A DNA stretch of 64,000 nt from Streptomyces rishiriensis (lineage in GTDB: Bacteria > Actinomycetota > Actinomycetes > Streptomycetales > Streptomycetaceae), in NCBI RefSeq assembly GCF_003112535.1, contig NZ_BEWA01000014.1, forward strand, positions 1 to 64,000, in the 5' to 3' direction. Made by a program: the position numbers and the translations under genes. Position 1 is the stretch's first letter, and every line of letters starts with the position of its first letter. The notes beneath the pieces are model-generated. The model had not been told where the DNA came from. It searched no databases and was given only the letters and a program-made list of their open reading frames with translations. Shown here one piece after another: positions 24,347 to 32,892 of the stretch.

Positions 24347-25456
24347 GTGAACGCACCTTCCAGCCCGTCTTCGGGCGTGTCTTCAGCCGAGGGTGACGCC
24401 AAGTCGCCCGGTTTCGCCGCCGAGTTCAAGGACGCGGTCACGCTACGGGCCTTCGGGCTCGTACTCGGGGGCCTGCTCGTCCAGCTCGCCTTCGTCGTGT
24501 CCTACGTCGGGGCCTTCCACTCCCCCGTACCGCACCGGATACCGGTCGCGGTCGTCGCGCCGCAGCAGGCGTCCGCGAAAATCGTCGCCCAGCTCGACGC
24601 CCTCGCCGGCGCCCCGGTCGACGCGACGGCGGCGCCGAACGCCGCGGCGGCCCGGCAGTGGGTCCTCACAAGGAAGGCGGACGCCGCCTTCCTCTTCGAC
24701 GCCACCGGCGCGAAGGACACCCTGCTGGTCGCTTCCGCGGGCGGGCCGTCGGTGTCGCAGACCGCCACCCAGATCGCGCAGAAGATCGAGGCGGCGCAGA
24801 AACGGCAGATCACCGTCACCGACATCCGGCCCCCGAACGCCGGGGACGGGCGCGGCATGACCTCCTTCTATCTGGTGCTGGGCTGGGTGATCGGCGGCTA
24901 CCTGACCGCGACGATCATGGGCATGGCGGCCGGTTCCCGTCCCGCCAACCGCCGGCGCACCGTGATCCGCCTGGCCGTGCTCGCGCTGTACGCGGCCGTG
25001 TCGGGCGTCGCCGGAGCGGCCGTCGTGGGGCCGTTGTTCGACGCGCTCGACGGTCACTTCTGGGCCCTGAGCGGCATCGGCGCCCTGGTCGTCCTCGCCT
25101 CGGCGGCGACCGCGCTCGCCCTGCAGACCCTGCTCGGCCTCCTGGGCACCGGCTTGGTGATCCTGCTCTTCGTGGTGCTCGGCAACCCGAGTTCCGGCGG
25201 CGTGTACCCGGCGCCGCTGCTCCCGTCGTTCTGGAGCGCGATCGGCCAGCTCCTTCCGCCGGGGGCCGGGACGACCCTGGTCCGCAACACGGTCTACTTC
25301 TCGGGCCACGCCGTCTCACCCGCGCTCTGGGTGCTCGGCGCGTACGCCGTGGGAGGGGCGCTGCTCGCCTTGGCGGCGTCCTGGCGCAACGAACGCCGCC
25401 CCGCCGCCCCCGCCACGGAGCCCGAGTCCCCGCCACAGGCCGTGCCGGCGGGCTGA
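24347..25456 (+). CDS. Multi-helix membrane protein with ABC-2/YhgE-like architecture
   Basis: A 369-residue protein with one N-terminal helix (LVLGGLLVQLAFVVSYVGAF), a ~130-residue extracytoplasmic segment (VPHRIPVAVVAPQQASAKIV, VLTRKADAAFLFDAT), and five C-terminal helices starting MTSFYLVLGWVIGGYLTATI. This one-plus-loop-plus-five plan is that of ABC-2/YhgE-Pip-type membrane proteins; the C-terminal portion includes LGNPSSGGVYPAPLLPSFW, common in the family, and a hydrophilic tail. No ATPase gene is adjacent. The GTG start is chosen where the hydrophilic N-terminus begins; no strong ribosome site is present. Function unknown. Confidence 0.78.
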   Translation: MNAPSSPSSGVSSAEGDAKSPGFAAEFKDAVTLRAFGLVLGGLLVQLAFVVSYVGAFHSPVPHRIPVAVVAPQQASAKIVAQLDALAGAPVDATAAPNAAAARQWVLTRKADAAFLFDATGAKDTLLVASAGGPSVSQTATQIAQKIEAAQKRQITVTDIRPPNAGDGRGMTSFYLVLGWVIGGYLTATIMGMAAGSRPANRRRTVIRLAVLALYAAVSGVAGAAVVGPLFDALDGHFWALSGIGALVVLASAATALALQTLLGLLGTGLVILLFVVLGNPSSGGVYPAPLLPSFWSAIGQLLPPGAGTTLVRNTVYFSGHAVSPALWVLGAYAVGGALLALAASWRNERRPAAPATEPESPPQAVPAG

Positions 25457-25617
25457 CGACGGGCGCAGCCGCCGACAAGGGCGCCGGGAACTCCTGCCGG
25501 GCGGCATCACTGCGGGTCTTCGAGAGGCCTGTGTCTCCCCGGCGCCCGCCGGATAATTCGGTGTCCTGCCGCCCTCCCCGCACGTGACAATCAGGCACCG
25601 GCAAGGGGAGGAACACC

Positions 25618-26826
25618 ATGAGCCAGGACCACCTGACTCTTCATGAGCTGCTGCCGCCGCAGGAGCTGGCGGCGGCGCTCGACGCGGGACACGTCACGCG
25701 CAAGGCGCACCCGGAACTGCCCCTGTCGATCTACACGTACACGCGGACGTGCCAGTACGAGAGAGTGTGGAACCGGGTGACCACCCGTTGCCGCGGGCTG
25801 GTGGCCGACGACGGCACCGGGGAGATCGTCGCGCTGCCGCTGCCCAAGTTCTTCAACGTCGGTGAGCACGAAGCCGGTCAGCCCTACGCGCCCGGCCTGC
25901 CCGACGAGCCGTTCGAGGTGTACGACAAGGTCGACGGCAGCCTGGCCGTGGTCTTCCACTACGCCGGCCGGTGGCGCGTCGCGTCCAAGGGCTCGTTCAT
26001 CAGCGTCCAGGCCGCCTGGGCGCAGCGGCTGCTCGACGGCAAGGACACCTCCGCTCTCGTCCCCGGTGTGACCTACCTCGCCGAGATCCTCTACCCGCAG
26101 AACCGGATCGTCGTCGACTACGGCGAGCGTCGCGACCTGGTGCTGCTGGCCGCGATCGCCAAGGACGGCACGGAAGTCGCCCTGGCCGACGCCGCGCCGC
26201 ACTGGCGTGGCATCGGGTCGGTCGTCACGGTGTGGCCCGCCATGCCGCTGTCCGAGCTGCTGGCACTGGCCGAGGCCAACCGGCTGCCCGGGGGCAGGAC
26301 GGCCACCGGCACCGAGGCCGAGGGGTTCGTGCTGCGCTTCGCCTCGGGTGTCCGGGCCAAGGCGAAGCTCGCCGAGTACGTCCGGCTCCACAAGGTCCTC
26401 ACCGGCGTGAGCGAGCGGGACGTCTGGCGCGGTCACGGCGTCCAGCGGTTCGCGGGTCTGCCCGCCAAGCAGGTGGCTCAGGCGCTGGGCTGCTCGCCCG
26501 ATGACGTCGAGGCGTCCGGCGGCCGTCCCCTGGACGCGCTGCTGGAGCGGGTGCCCGACGAGTTCGACGCGTGGGTGCGCGGCATCGTCGCGGGCATCGA
26601 GAAGCAGGTGGCCGACCGTGAACGGGCGATCGACGACGCGTTCCGTTCCCTGGAGCCGCTCACGGGCGACCGGGGAGCGTTCGCCCGCGCCGTGGCGGCG
26701 CTGCCCGATCCGGCCCTGCGCCCCGCCATGTTCCTGCGCCTGGACGGGCGTCCGACCGAGCTCGTGACCTACCGTTCCGTCCGGCCGGAGGCGTCCGACC
26801 CGTTCCAGACCGACGAGGAGAACTGA
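25618..26826 (+). CDS. T4 Rnl1-like RNA ligase
   Basis: A 402-residue nucleotidyltransferase. The lysine-adenylation motif is VYDKVDGSLAV (near 100-110), preceded by RCRGLVAD, followed by ASKGSFIS, the EILYPQNRIVVDY motif III region, EGFVLRF (motif IV) and KAKLAEYVRLHK (motif V). All ligase motifs look intact. It would join 5'-phosphate and 3'-OH RNA ends using ATP. GGGGAGG precedes the ATG. A polynucleotide kinase-phosphatase gene starts two bases after its stop, forming a T4-like RNA repair cassette. A cellular role in tRNA repair after nuclease damage is inferred from T4, not shown here. Confidence 0.88.
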   Translation: MSQDHLTLHELLPPQELAAALDAGHVTRKAHPELPLSIYTYTRTCQYERVWNRVTTRCRGLVADDGTGEIVALPLPKFFNVGEHEAGQPYAPGLPDEPFEVYDKVDGSLAVVFHYAGRWRVASKGSFISVQAAWAQRLLDGKDTSALVPGVTYLAEILYPQNRIVVDYGERRDLVLLAAIAKDGTEVALADAAPHWRGIGSVVTVWPAMPLSELLALAEANRLPGGRTATGTEAEGFVLRFASGVRAKAKLAEYVRLHKVLTGVSERDVWRGHGVQRFAGLPAKQVAQALGCSPDDVEASGGRPLDALLERVPDEFDAWVRGIVAGIEKQVADRERAIDDAFRSLEPLTGDRGAFARAVAALPDPALRPAMFLRLDGRPTELVTYRSVRPEASDPFQTDEEN

Positions 26827-26828
26827 CC

Positions 26829-27743
26829 GTGCCCGTAGTACACGTCATGACAGGCCTGCCGGCCTCGGGGAAGACGACCGCCGCGCGCAGGATGCAGGCG
26901 GAGTCCGAGGGCCGGATGCGCCGCGTCAACCTCGACGACCTGCGGGCGATGCTCGACGTCCCCGCTCCCGAGCGGGGGCGGTCGCACGCGCACGAGCAGA
27001 CGGTGCTGGCGATCCAGGACGCGGCGGTGCGGGCGGCCGTCGACGACGGTTTCGACGTCGTGGTGGACAACACGCACATGACGCCGCACGTGCCGAAGCG
27101 GCTCAAGGCCGCGGTGGCGGGACTGGCCACCTTCGTCGTGCACGACTTCACCGACGTTCCGGTGGAGGAGTGCGTACGGCGCGACGCCGAGCGGGACAGA
27201 GCGGTCGGCGAGGAGATCATCCGCCTCCTCGCCGACAAGCACGCCAAGGCCAGGCGAGGCGGCTGGCGGCTCACCGCGGAGTGGATGAACGACCAGCCCC
27301 GCGTCGAGCCGTACCTCGCCGACCCGGCGCTGCCCGCGGCGGTCATGTGCGACATCGACGGCACGCTCGCCCTGCGGGGCGACCGGGGTCCCTTCGACTT
27401 CACCCGCTGCGAGGAGGACCTGCTCAACGAGTCGGTGCGCGGCGCGCTGCGTTCCTTCCGCAGCGCCGACGGCGACGTCGTCGTGCTGCTCTCGGGCCGC
27501 GGCGAGGAGCACCGCGGCCGCACGGAGGCGTGGCTGCGTGCGCACGACGTCCCCTACGACGAGCTGTGGATGCGTGCCGCCGGTGACGGCCGCCGCGACG
27601 ACGTGGTGAAGGCCGAGCTCTTCGACCGTCATGTGCGCCACCGCTTCGCGGTGCGGGTCTCCCTCGACGACCGCGACCGCGTCGTCGCCGTGTGGCGCCG
27701 GATGGGGCTGCCGACCTGGCAGGTCAACTACGGCAGCTTCTGA
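26829..27743 (+). CDS. T4 Pnkp-like polynucleotide kinase-phosphatase
   Basis: A 304-residue bifunctional enzyme. The N-terminal kinase has the P-loop GLPASGKTT (8-16), RVNLDDLRAML and VVDNTHMTPHV; the C-terminal half is a HAD-type 3'-phosphatase with MCDIDGTLAL (about 173-182) and VVLLSGRGEEHR. This kinase-then-phosphatase order is that of phage T4 Pnkp and prepares broken RNA ends (5'-phosphate, 3'-OH) for ligation. GTG start two bases after the ligase stop; clearly one operon. Both active sites look complete. Confidence 0.9.
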   Translation: MPVVHVMTGLPASGKTTAARRMQAESEGRMRRVNLDDLRAMLDVPAPERGRSHAHEQTVLAIQDAAVRAAVDDGFDVVVDNTHMTPHVPKRLKAAVAGLATFVVHDFTDVPVEECVRRDAERDRAVGEEIIRLLADKHAKARRGGWRLTAEWMNDQPRVEPYLADPALPAAVMCDIDGTLALRGDRGPFDFTRCEEDLLNESVRGALRSFRSADGDVVVLLSGRGEEHRGRTEAWLRAHDVPYDELWMRAAGDGRRDDVVKAELFDRHVRHRFAVRVSLDDRDRVVAVWRRMGLPTWQVNYGSF

Positions 27744-27810
27744 CCGGCGCTTCCCGGCTCCGCGGACGCCCGGACGCCTGCTCGCCGGCCGCCCGCGCGC
27801 CGGCCGCTGG

Positions 27811-27870
27811 TAAACTGGGGGCACGCTTCGACACCGCCGGGGCCCGTACCGAGGGGTACGGGCCCCGGCG
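27811..27870 (+). promoter_or_regulatory. Promoter -10 and strong leader hairpin of the DEAD-box helicase gene
   Basis: TAAACT (27811-27816) is a plausible -10 box. Downstream, CGCCGGGGCCCGTACC (27835-27850) pairs perfectly with 27855-27870 around a GAGG tetraloop, 32 bases before the helicase ATG. If transcription starts just after the -10, this 16-bp hairpin is in the 5' leader; otherwise it terminates the RNA-repair operon. Both roles are possible. Confidence 0.6.
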
Positions 27871-27902
27871 CGTTCCGGGCGTCAGACCAGGAAGGCTCCC
27901 CC

Positions 27903-29321
27903 ATGAACGCGCAGCTGCCGGAACCCGAGCTCCCGCAGGCCGGCAGGCTCCGCCGGGCGACGGCTCCGGACGACGATCCGTCCACGCCGGACGCGGTGTC
28001 CCCCGGCTTGCCGCCGGCCGCGTCCTTCGACGCGCTCGGGCTGCCCCCGGCTCTGGTGGAGACGATGAACGGCCTGGGCGTGACGGAGCCCTTCCCGGTC
28101 CAGGCTGCCACCCTCCCCAACGCGCTGGCCGGGCGTGACGTCCTCGGACGGGCGCGGACCGGCTCCGGCAAGACGCTCGCCTTCGGTCTGGCGCTGCTCG
28201 CGCGGACGGCGGGCGTGCGGGCGGAGGCGAAGCGGCCGCTCGCCCTGGTGCTGGTGCCCACCCGGGAACTCGCACAGCAGGTCGGCGAAGCGCTGGAGCC
28301 GTACGCGCAGACGCTGAAGGTGCGGCTGGCGACGGTGGTCGGCGGCCTGTCCATCAACCGTCAGCAGGCGCAGCTGCGGGCCGGCGTCGAGGTGGTCATC
28401 GCCACCCCGGGGCGGCTGACGGACCTGGTCTCCCGGCGCGACTGCCAGCTGAACCACGTGCGGATCACGGTCCTGGACGAGGCCGACCAGATGTGCGACC
28501 TGGGGTTCCTGCCGCAGGTCTCGGACCTTCTGGAGCAGATCCCCGCCGACGGGCAGCGGCTGCTGTTCTCGGCCACGCTCGACCGCAATGTCGACCAGCT
28601 GGTGCAGGACCACCTGCACGACCCGGTCGTCGTGTCGGTCGACCGGATCGCGGGCTCGGTCGCCACGATGGACCACCACGTCCTGAACGTCCACGCCGCC
28701 GACAAGTACGCCACCGCCACCGAGATCGCCGCGCGGGACGGCAGGGTCCTGATGTTCCTGGACACCAAGGCCGGCGTGGACCAGTTCACCCGCCACCTGC
28801 GCGCGGCCGGCGTCCGAGCCGCCGCCCTGCACAGCGGGAAGTCGCAGCCGCAGCGCACGCACACCCTCGCCCGGTTCAAGGAGGGCGAGATCACCGTGCT
28901 GGTGGCCACGAACGTCGCGGCGCGGGGCATCCACATCGAGGCGCTCGACCTCGTCGTCAACGTCGACCCGCCGGCCGACGCCAAGGACTATCTGCACCGT
29001 GGCGGGCGCACCGCGCGCGCCGGGGAGTCCGGGCGCGTGGTCACCCTGGTCACCCCCGGCCAGCGGCGCGACGTGAACCGGATGATGTCCGAGGCCGGCA
29101 TCCGGCCCACGACCACGCAGGTGCGCTCCGGCGAGGAGACGCTGACGGCCATCACGGGGGCGAAGCGCCCGCCGGCCGGGACGAAGACCGGTGGCGGCAA
29201 CGCCCCCTTCCGCGGCCTCGGCACCCGTCCCGGCCGCCCCGCCAAGGAGTCCCGCAAGGCCGCGGAGGCCCGCAAGGCGGCGGAGGCCCGGGCCGCGGCC
29301 CGGGTGCGCAAGGGCCGCTGA
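27903..29321 (+). CDS. DEAD-box RNA helicase
   Basis: A 472-residue DEAD-box helicase with every core motif: Q motif (FPVQAATLP), I (ARTGSGKT), Ia (PTREL), GG, TPGRL, II (VLDEADQM), III (SAT), IV (VLMFLDTK), V (VATNVAARGIH) and VI (HRGGRTARAG). The N-terminal ~40 residues are an acidic/Pro-rich extension, and the tail after about 425 is basic with KAAEARKAAEARAAARVRKG, likely RNA-binding. GGAAGG precedes the ATG. It probably unwinds structured RNA in ribosome assembly or cold stress. It lies 159 bases after the RNA-repair operon and has a hairpin in its presumed leader. Confidence 0.95.
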   Translation: MNAQLPEPELPQAGRLRRATAPDDDPSTPDAVSPGLPPAASFDALGLPPALVETMNGLGVTEPFPVQAATLPNALAGRDVLGRARTGSGKTLAFGLALLARTAGVRAEAKRPLALVLVPTRELAQQVGEALEPYAQTLKVRLATVVGGLSINRQQAQLRAGVEVVIATPGRLTDLVSRRDCQLNHVRITVLDEADQMCDLGFLPQVSDLLEQIPADGQRLLFSATLDRNVDQLVQDHLHDPVVVSVDRIAGSVATMDHHVLNVHAADKYATATEIAARDGRVLMFLDTKAGVDQFTRHLRAAGVRAAALHSGKSQPQRTHTLARFKEGEITVLVATNVAARGIHIEALDLVVNVDPPADAKDYLHRGGRTARAGESGRVVTLVTPGQRRDVNRMMSEAGIRPTTTQVRSGEETLTAITGAKRPPAGTKTGGGNAPFRGLGTRPGRPAKESRKAAEARKAAEARAAARVRKGR

Positions 29322-29364
29322 CGCCGGACGGACGGCCCTCCCCCGCGGGACCGTCCGCCCGGCG
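29322..29364 (+). terminator. Terminator after the DEAD-box helicase
   Basis: CGCCGGACGGACGG directly after the stop codon pairs with CCGTCCGCCCGGCG (29351-29364), with one G-T pair, around a 15-base loop. Confidence 0.8.
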
Positions 29365-29698
29365 CGCGGGCGCGAGGCCGACGGACCGGGCGCGGACGCG
29401 GGTCAGCTGATCCGAACGGTCTTTCCGGGCCGCCGGGCTCATACGAACGCCTCGCCCGCACCGTCTCTCGGACGAGCCACCCGTGCGGCGCGCATCTAAT
29501 CCGGCCAAGTGCCGCCGCGGGCGGGAACCGACGGGCCGCCGTGTCCGCCCCGGCGCCCGGCCCGCGCGAGGGCGTGCCCGCTGCGGCGCACCGGCCGGAT
29601 CCGGCCAGGCGGCCCGGCGCCCGGCGTCCTCCGAACGACGCCCGCCGATATCGTTGGCGCGCTCCGCGGTGCGGGAACGGTACAGCGATCGGGGACTC
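29365..29698. other. Upstream region of the SARP regulator, no gene supported
   Basis: About 330 bases. The plus-strand frame of the regulator stays open across it, but the encoded residues are Arg/Pro/Ala-rich and unlike a SARP N-terminus, so it is taken as non-coding. It must contain the regulator's promoter; I cannot pick a convincing -35/-10 pair. Confidence 0.4.
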
Positions 29699-32600
29699 AT
29701 GCTCGAGGTACGTCTACTCGGTCCGGTCGAGGTGTGGGAAGGCAACCGGCGGGCCCCGCTCGGTGGGGTCAGGCCGCTGGCCGTGCTGTCCGCGCTCGTC
29801 GTCCACCTCGGGCAGGTGCTCTCCACCGAACGGCTCGTGGACTTCGTCTGGGACGAGCAGGCTCCCGCGACGGCCGGCGCCCTCGTCGCCACCCATGTCT
29901 CCGCGGTCCGCCGCGCGCTGGCCCGTGTCGGCGGGGCCGAGGCGATCCGGACCCGGCCGCCCGGCTATCTCGCCGAACTCGACCCCTCCCAGGTCGACGC
30001 CCGCCGGTTCGAGCACCTGCTCACGGCGGGCCGGGCGTCGGCCGCGGGCGGTCGCCCCGGCGAGGCAGCCGACCTGCTGGCCTCGGCGCTGGGACTCTGG
30101 CGGGGACAGGAGGCCCTCGAAGGCCTCGGCCAGTCGTTCGCCCGGATCGAGGCGGCACGGCTGGCGGAACTGCGCCTCGTCGCGCAGGAGGAGTCCTTCG
30201 GACTGCAGCTGACGCTCGGACGCGCGGACCGGACGATCGCACCGCTCCTCGCGCACGTGGCCGCCCACCCCCTCAGGGAGCGGCCGCGCGGCCAGTTGAT
30301 GACGGCGTTGTTCCGCACCGGCAGGGTCTCCGACGCGCTGCGCACGTACCAGGAGGGCCGTGCGGCACTGCGCGAGGAACTGGGCATCGACGCCGGTCCT
30401 GAACTACGGGCCCTGCACAAGGCGGTACTGACCAACGACACCGCTCTGCTGGGCGCGGACGCCGCGTCGCCCGCCCCGCAGCCGGCCGGGCTCGCGAAGG
30501 CGCGGCAGGCGGTCGGTCCTCCCGTGCCGTCTCCCGGGCAGGCCGCGCGCCCGGCGCCCGCTCCCTCCCATCTCCCGCCCGACATCGCCGACTTCGTCGG
30601 TCGCACGCGGCAGATCCAGTGGGCCGACGCGCTGTTGCGCGGTGTCGACGACGCCGAGCGCACCGCGCCGCCGATCGGCGTGATCTCCGGACGCTCCGGT
30701 ACCGGCAAGACCGCGCTGGCCGTGCACGTCGGTCACCGCGCCGCCGAACTCTTCCCCGACGGACGGCTGTTCATAGACCTGCGGGCCGCCGACACCGCGC
30801 CGCTGCAGCCCACCGACGCGCTCGCCCGGCTGCTGCGGGCCGTGGGCGCCGACCCCAAGACGCTGCCCGGATCCGCCGAGGAGCTCACGGGCCTGTACCG
30901 CACCCACATCGGGCACCGGCGGATCCTGCTGCTCCTCGACAACGCCGCCGGCGAGGCGCACGTACGGCCCCTGCTGCCGCCGGGCCCCGGCTCGGCGGTG
31001 CTCGTGACCAGCCGCCGCAGGCTGGTGGCCCTGGAGGGCGCGGCCCACCTGGACCTGACCGTGCCGGACGGGGAGGAGGCGCTGGAACTCCTGCGGCGCG
31101 TGGCGGGCCGGGAGCGGACCGGCGCGCAACCCGAGCGGGCGGCCGAGATCGTCGCGCTGTGCGGACGGCTGCCGCTGGCCGTGCGCATCGCCGGAGCCCG
31201 GCTGGCCGCCCGCCCGCACTGGGCGCCGGGGCAGCTCGCCGGACGGCTGCGCGACGAACGTCGCCGGCTGAACGAACTGCGCGCCGGGGACCTGGAGTTG
31301 CGCACCAGCCTGGAGCTCGGCTATGCCGACCTCGACCCGCAGGAGCGCCGGGCGCTGCGCCGGCTCGCCCTGCTCGACCTGCCCGACTTCGCGGGCTGGA
31401 TCGCCGCTCCCCTGCTGGACATCGACACCGAGGACGCCGAGGAGGCGGTGGAGCGGCTGGTGGACTGCCACTTCATCGACGTCATCGGCGTGGACGACAC
31501 GGGCCGCAACCGCTACCGCATCCACGACCTGGCCCGTGAACACGCCCGTGAGCGCTGTCTGTCCGAGGAGAGCGCGGAGCAGCGCGAGGCGGCCGTGCTG
31601 CGCCTGGTGGGCTGCTGGCTGGGGCTCGCCAAGAAGGCGGCGGCGCGCGGCCCGGGCGGCGCGGTCCGGTACTTCCCGCAGCCGGCGACCGTGCACCCCC
31701 TCGACGCGGACACCGAGGAGTCGTTGCTGGAGCGGCCCGCGGCCTGGTTCGCCGCCGAACAGGCCTCGCTGTTGGCGGCGGTGGAGTACTGCGCCGGCCA
31801 CCGGCTGGACCGGCCGGCCCGGGACCTGGCCGGGGCGCTGATCGCGAGTTCGGCCGCGCTGTACAACCAGTTCGACGCCTGGTCCCGCTCGCACACCGCG
31901 GCCATCGCGGCGGTGCGCCGCAGCGAGGACGGCGAGGGCGAGGCATGGCTGCTCAACGGCCTGGGCCAACTCTGTTACGAGCAGGACGAGTTCGAGGATT
32001 CGTACGCCCGGTTCAGCGACGCCCTGCGCTTGTTCGAGGAGCACGGGGGTCCGTCGCAGGGCGCGGCGGTGGCGCTCGCGGGAATGGGCACGGCCCGGCG
32101 TGAGCAGGCCCGGTACGCCGAGGCGCTCCGGTTGCTCGACGCGGCGCTCGACCGGTACGGGCCGGACGCCGCGCGCGGTGCCCGGGCCCGCGTGCTGTAC
32201 GGCATCGGGTACGTGCACCGGGAACAGGGAAACGGTCCGCAGGCCTGGGAGGCCCTGACCCGGGCGCTGGAGCTGTACCGCGCACAGGCCGACCGGCACG
32301 GCGAGGCGCTCACGCTGCGGTCGCTGGCCCTGTGTCACCGGGCGGAGGGCGCGCTGGAACAGGCCGAGCCGCTGCTGCACGACGCGCTGCGGATCTTCAC
32401 GGGCCTGCGGGACACGTTCGGCGTCATGTACGCCGAACAGTCGCTGGCCAAGGTGGAGGTGCGGCAGGGCCGGCTGGAGGAGGCGGCCGTCCGGCTGGGC
32501 CGGTGCCTCGAGGTGGCGCACGAGCGACAGGACCGGTTCGGCGAGGCGCTGGTCCTGCGCACCCTGGGCGAACGGCATCTGGCGGCGGCCGAACCCGACC

Positions 32601-32809
32601 GCGCCCGGGAGCCGTTGGAGCGGTCGCTGGCGGGCTGGGAGGCGCTGCGGCTGCCGCTGTGGCGGGCCCGCACGGTCTGGGACCTGGCGCAGGTGTGGTC
32701 GGCGGACGGCGACGAGGCCCGCGCGCGGGCGGCCCGGTCCGAGGCGATCACGGTCTTCCGGGAGCTGGACTGCCGTGAGGCGCGGGAGCGGGCCGTCGAC
32801 GCGCAGTAG
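29699..32809 (+). CDS. Large AfsR/SARP-family transcriptional regulator
   Basis: A 1036-residue regulator. Residues 1-95 form the OmpR-type winged helix (MLEVRLLGPVEVWEG, LAVLSALVVHLGQVLSTERL), 96-250 the bacterial transcriptional activation domain (ELRLVAQEESFGLQLTLGRA, ALRTYQEGRAALREELGIDA). The central NB-ARC ATPase has the P-loop SGRSGTGKTAL near 331 and ILLLLDNA; the C-terminal ~350 residues are TPR repeats. AfsR itself has this layout. GGGGA lies before the ATG. Such proteins activate secondary-metabolite or cell-wall genes; heptamer repeats typical of SARP binding occur directly downstream before the VanX-like gene, a possible target. Targets elsewhere, including the RiPP locus, cannot be excluded. 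Confidence 0.9.
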   Translation: MLEVRLLGPVEVWEGNRRAPLGGVRPLAVLSALVVHLGQVLSTERLVDFVWDEQAPATAGALVATHVSAVRRALARVGGAEAIRTRPPGYLAELDPSQVDARRFEHLLTAGRASAAGGRPGEAADLLASALGLWRGQEALEGLGQSFARIEAARLAELRLVAQEESFGLQLTLGRADRTIAPLLAHVAAHPLRERPRGQLMTALFRTGRVSDALRTYQEGRAALREELGIDAGPELRALHKAVLTNDTALLGADAASPAPQPAGLAKARQAVGPPVPSPGQAARPAPAPSHLPPDIADFVGRTRQIQWADALLRGVDDAERTAPPIGVISGRSGTGKTALAVHVGHRAAELFPDGRLFIDLRAADTAPLQPTDALARLLRAVGADPKTLPGSAEELTGLYRTHIGHRRILLLLDNAAGEAHVRPLLPPGPGSAVLVTSRRRLVALEGAAHLDLTVPDGEEALELLRRVAGRERTGAQPERAAEIVALCGRLPLAVRIAGARLAARPHWAPGQLAGRLRDERRRLNELRAGDLELRTSLELGYADLDPQERRALRRLALLDLPDFAGWIAAPLLDIDTEDAEEAVERLVDCHFIDVIGVDDTGRNRYRIHDLAREHARERCLSEESAEQREAAVLRLVGCWLGLAKKAAARGPGGAVRYFPQPATVHPLDADTEESLLERPAAWFAAEQASLLAAVEYCAGHRLDRPARDLAGALIASSAALYNQFDAWSRSHTAAIAAVRRSEDGEGEAWLLNGLGQLCYEQDEFEDSYARFSDALRLFEEHGGPSQGAAVALAGMGTARREQARYAEALRLLDAALDRYGPDAARGARARVLYGIGYVHREQGNGPQAWEALTRALELYRAQADRHGEALTLRSLALCHRAEGALEQAEPLLHDALRIFTGLRDTFGVMYAEQSLAKVEVRQGRLEEAAVRLGRCLEVAHERQDRFGEALVLRTLGERHLAAAEPDRAREPLERSLAGWEALRLPLWRARTVWDLAQVWSADGDEARARAARSEAITVFRELDCREARERAVDAQ

Positions 32810-32842
32810 TCCGGCGCCGCCGCAAAAGACCTGGTCGAGTGC

Positions 32843-32871
32843 TTGCAGGCAACCTGCAGAGCATTTGCAGC
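32843..32871 (+). promoter_or_regulatory. Three 11-bp-spaced heptamers resembling a SARP binding site
   Basis: TTGCAGG (32843), CTGCAGA (32854) and TTGCAGC (32865) are direct repeats at exactly 11-base spacing, the arrangement recognised by SARP activators. The first two also form TGCAGG-N3-CCTGCA. They lie between the SARP gene and the VanX-like start. GACGCT at 32881 could be the -10, which would give a leaderless transcript at the GTG 32893. Confidence 0.6.
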
Positions 32872-32892
32872 GGCCCGGGGGACGCTTCTCTC

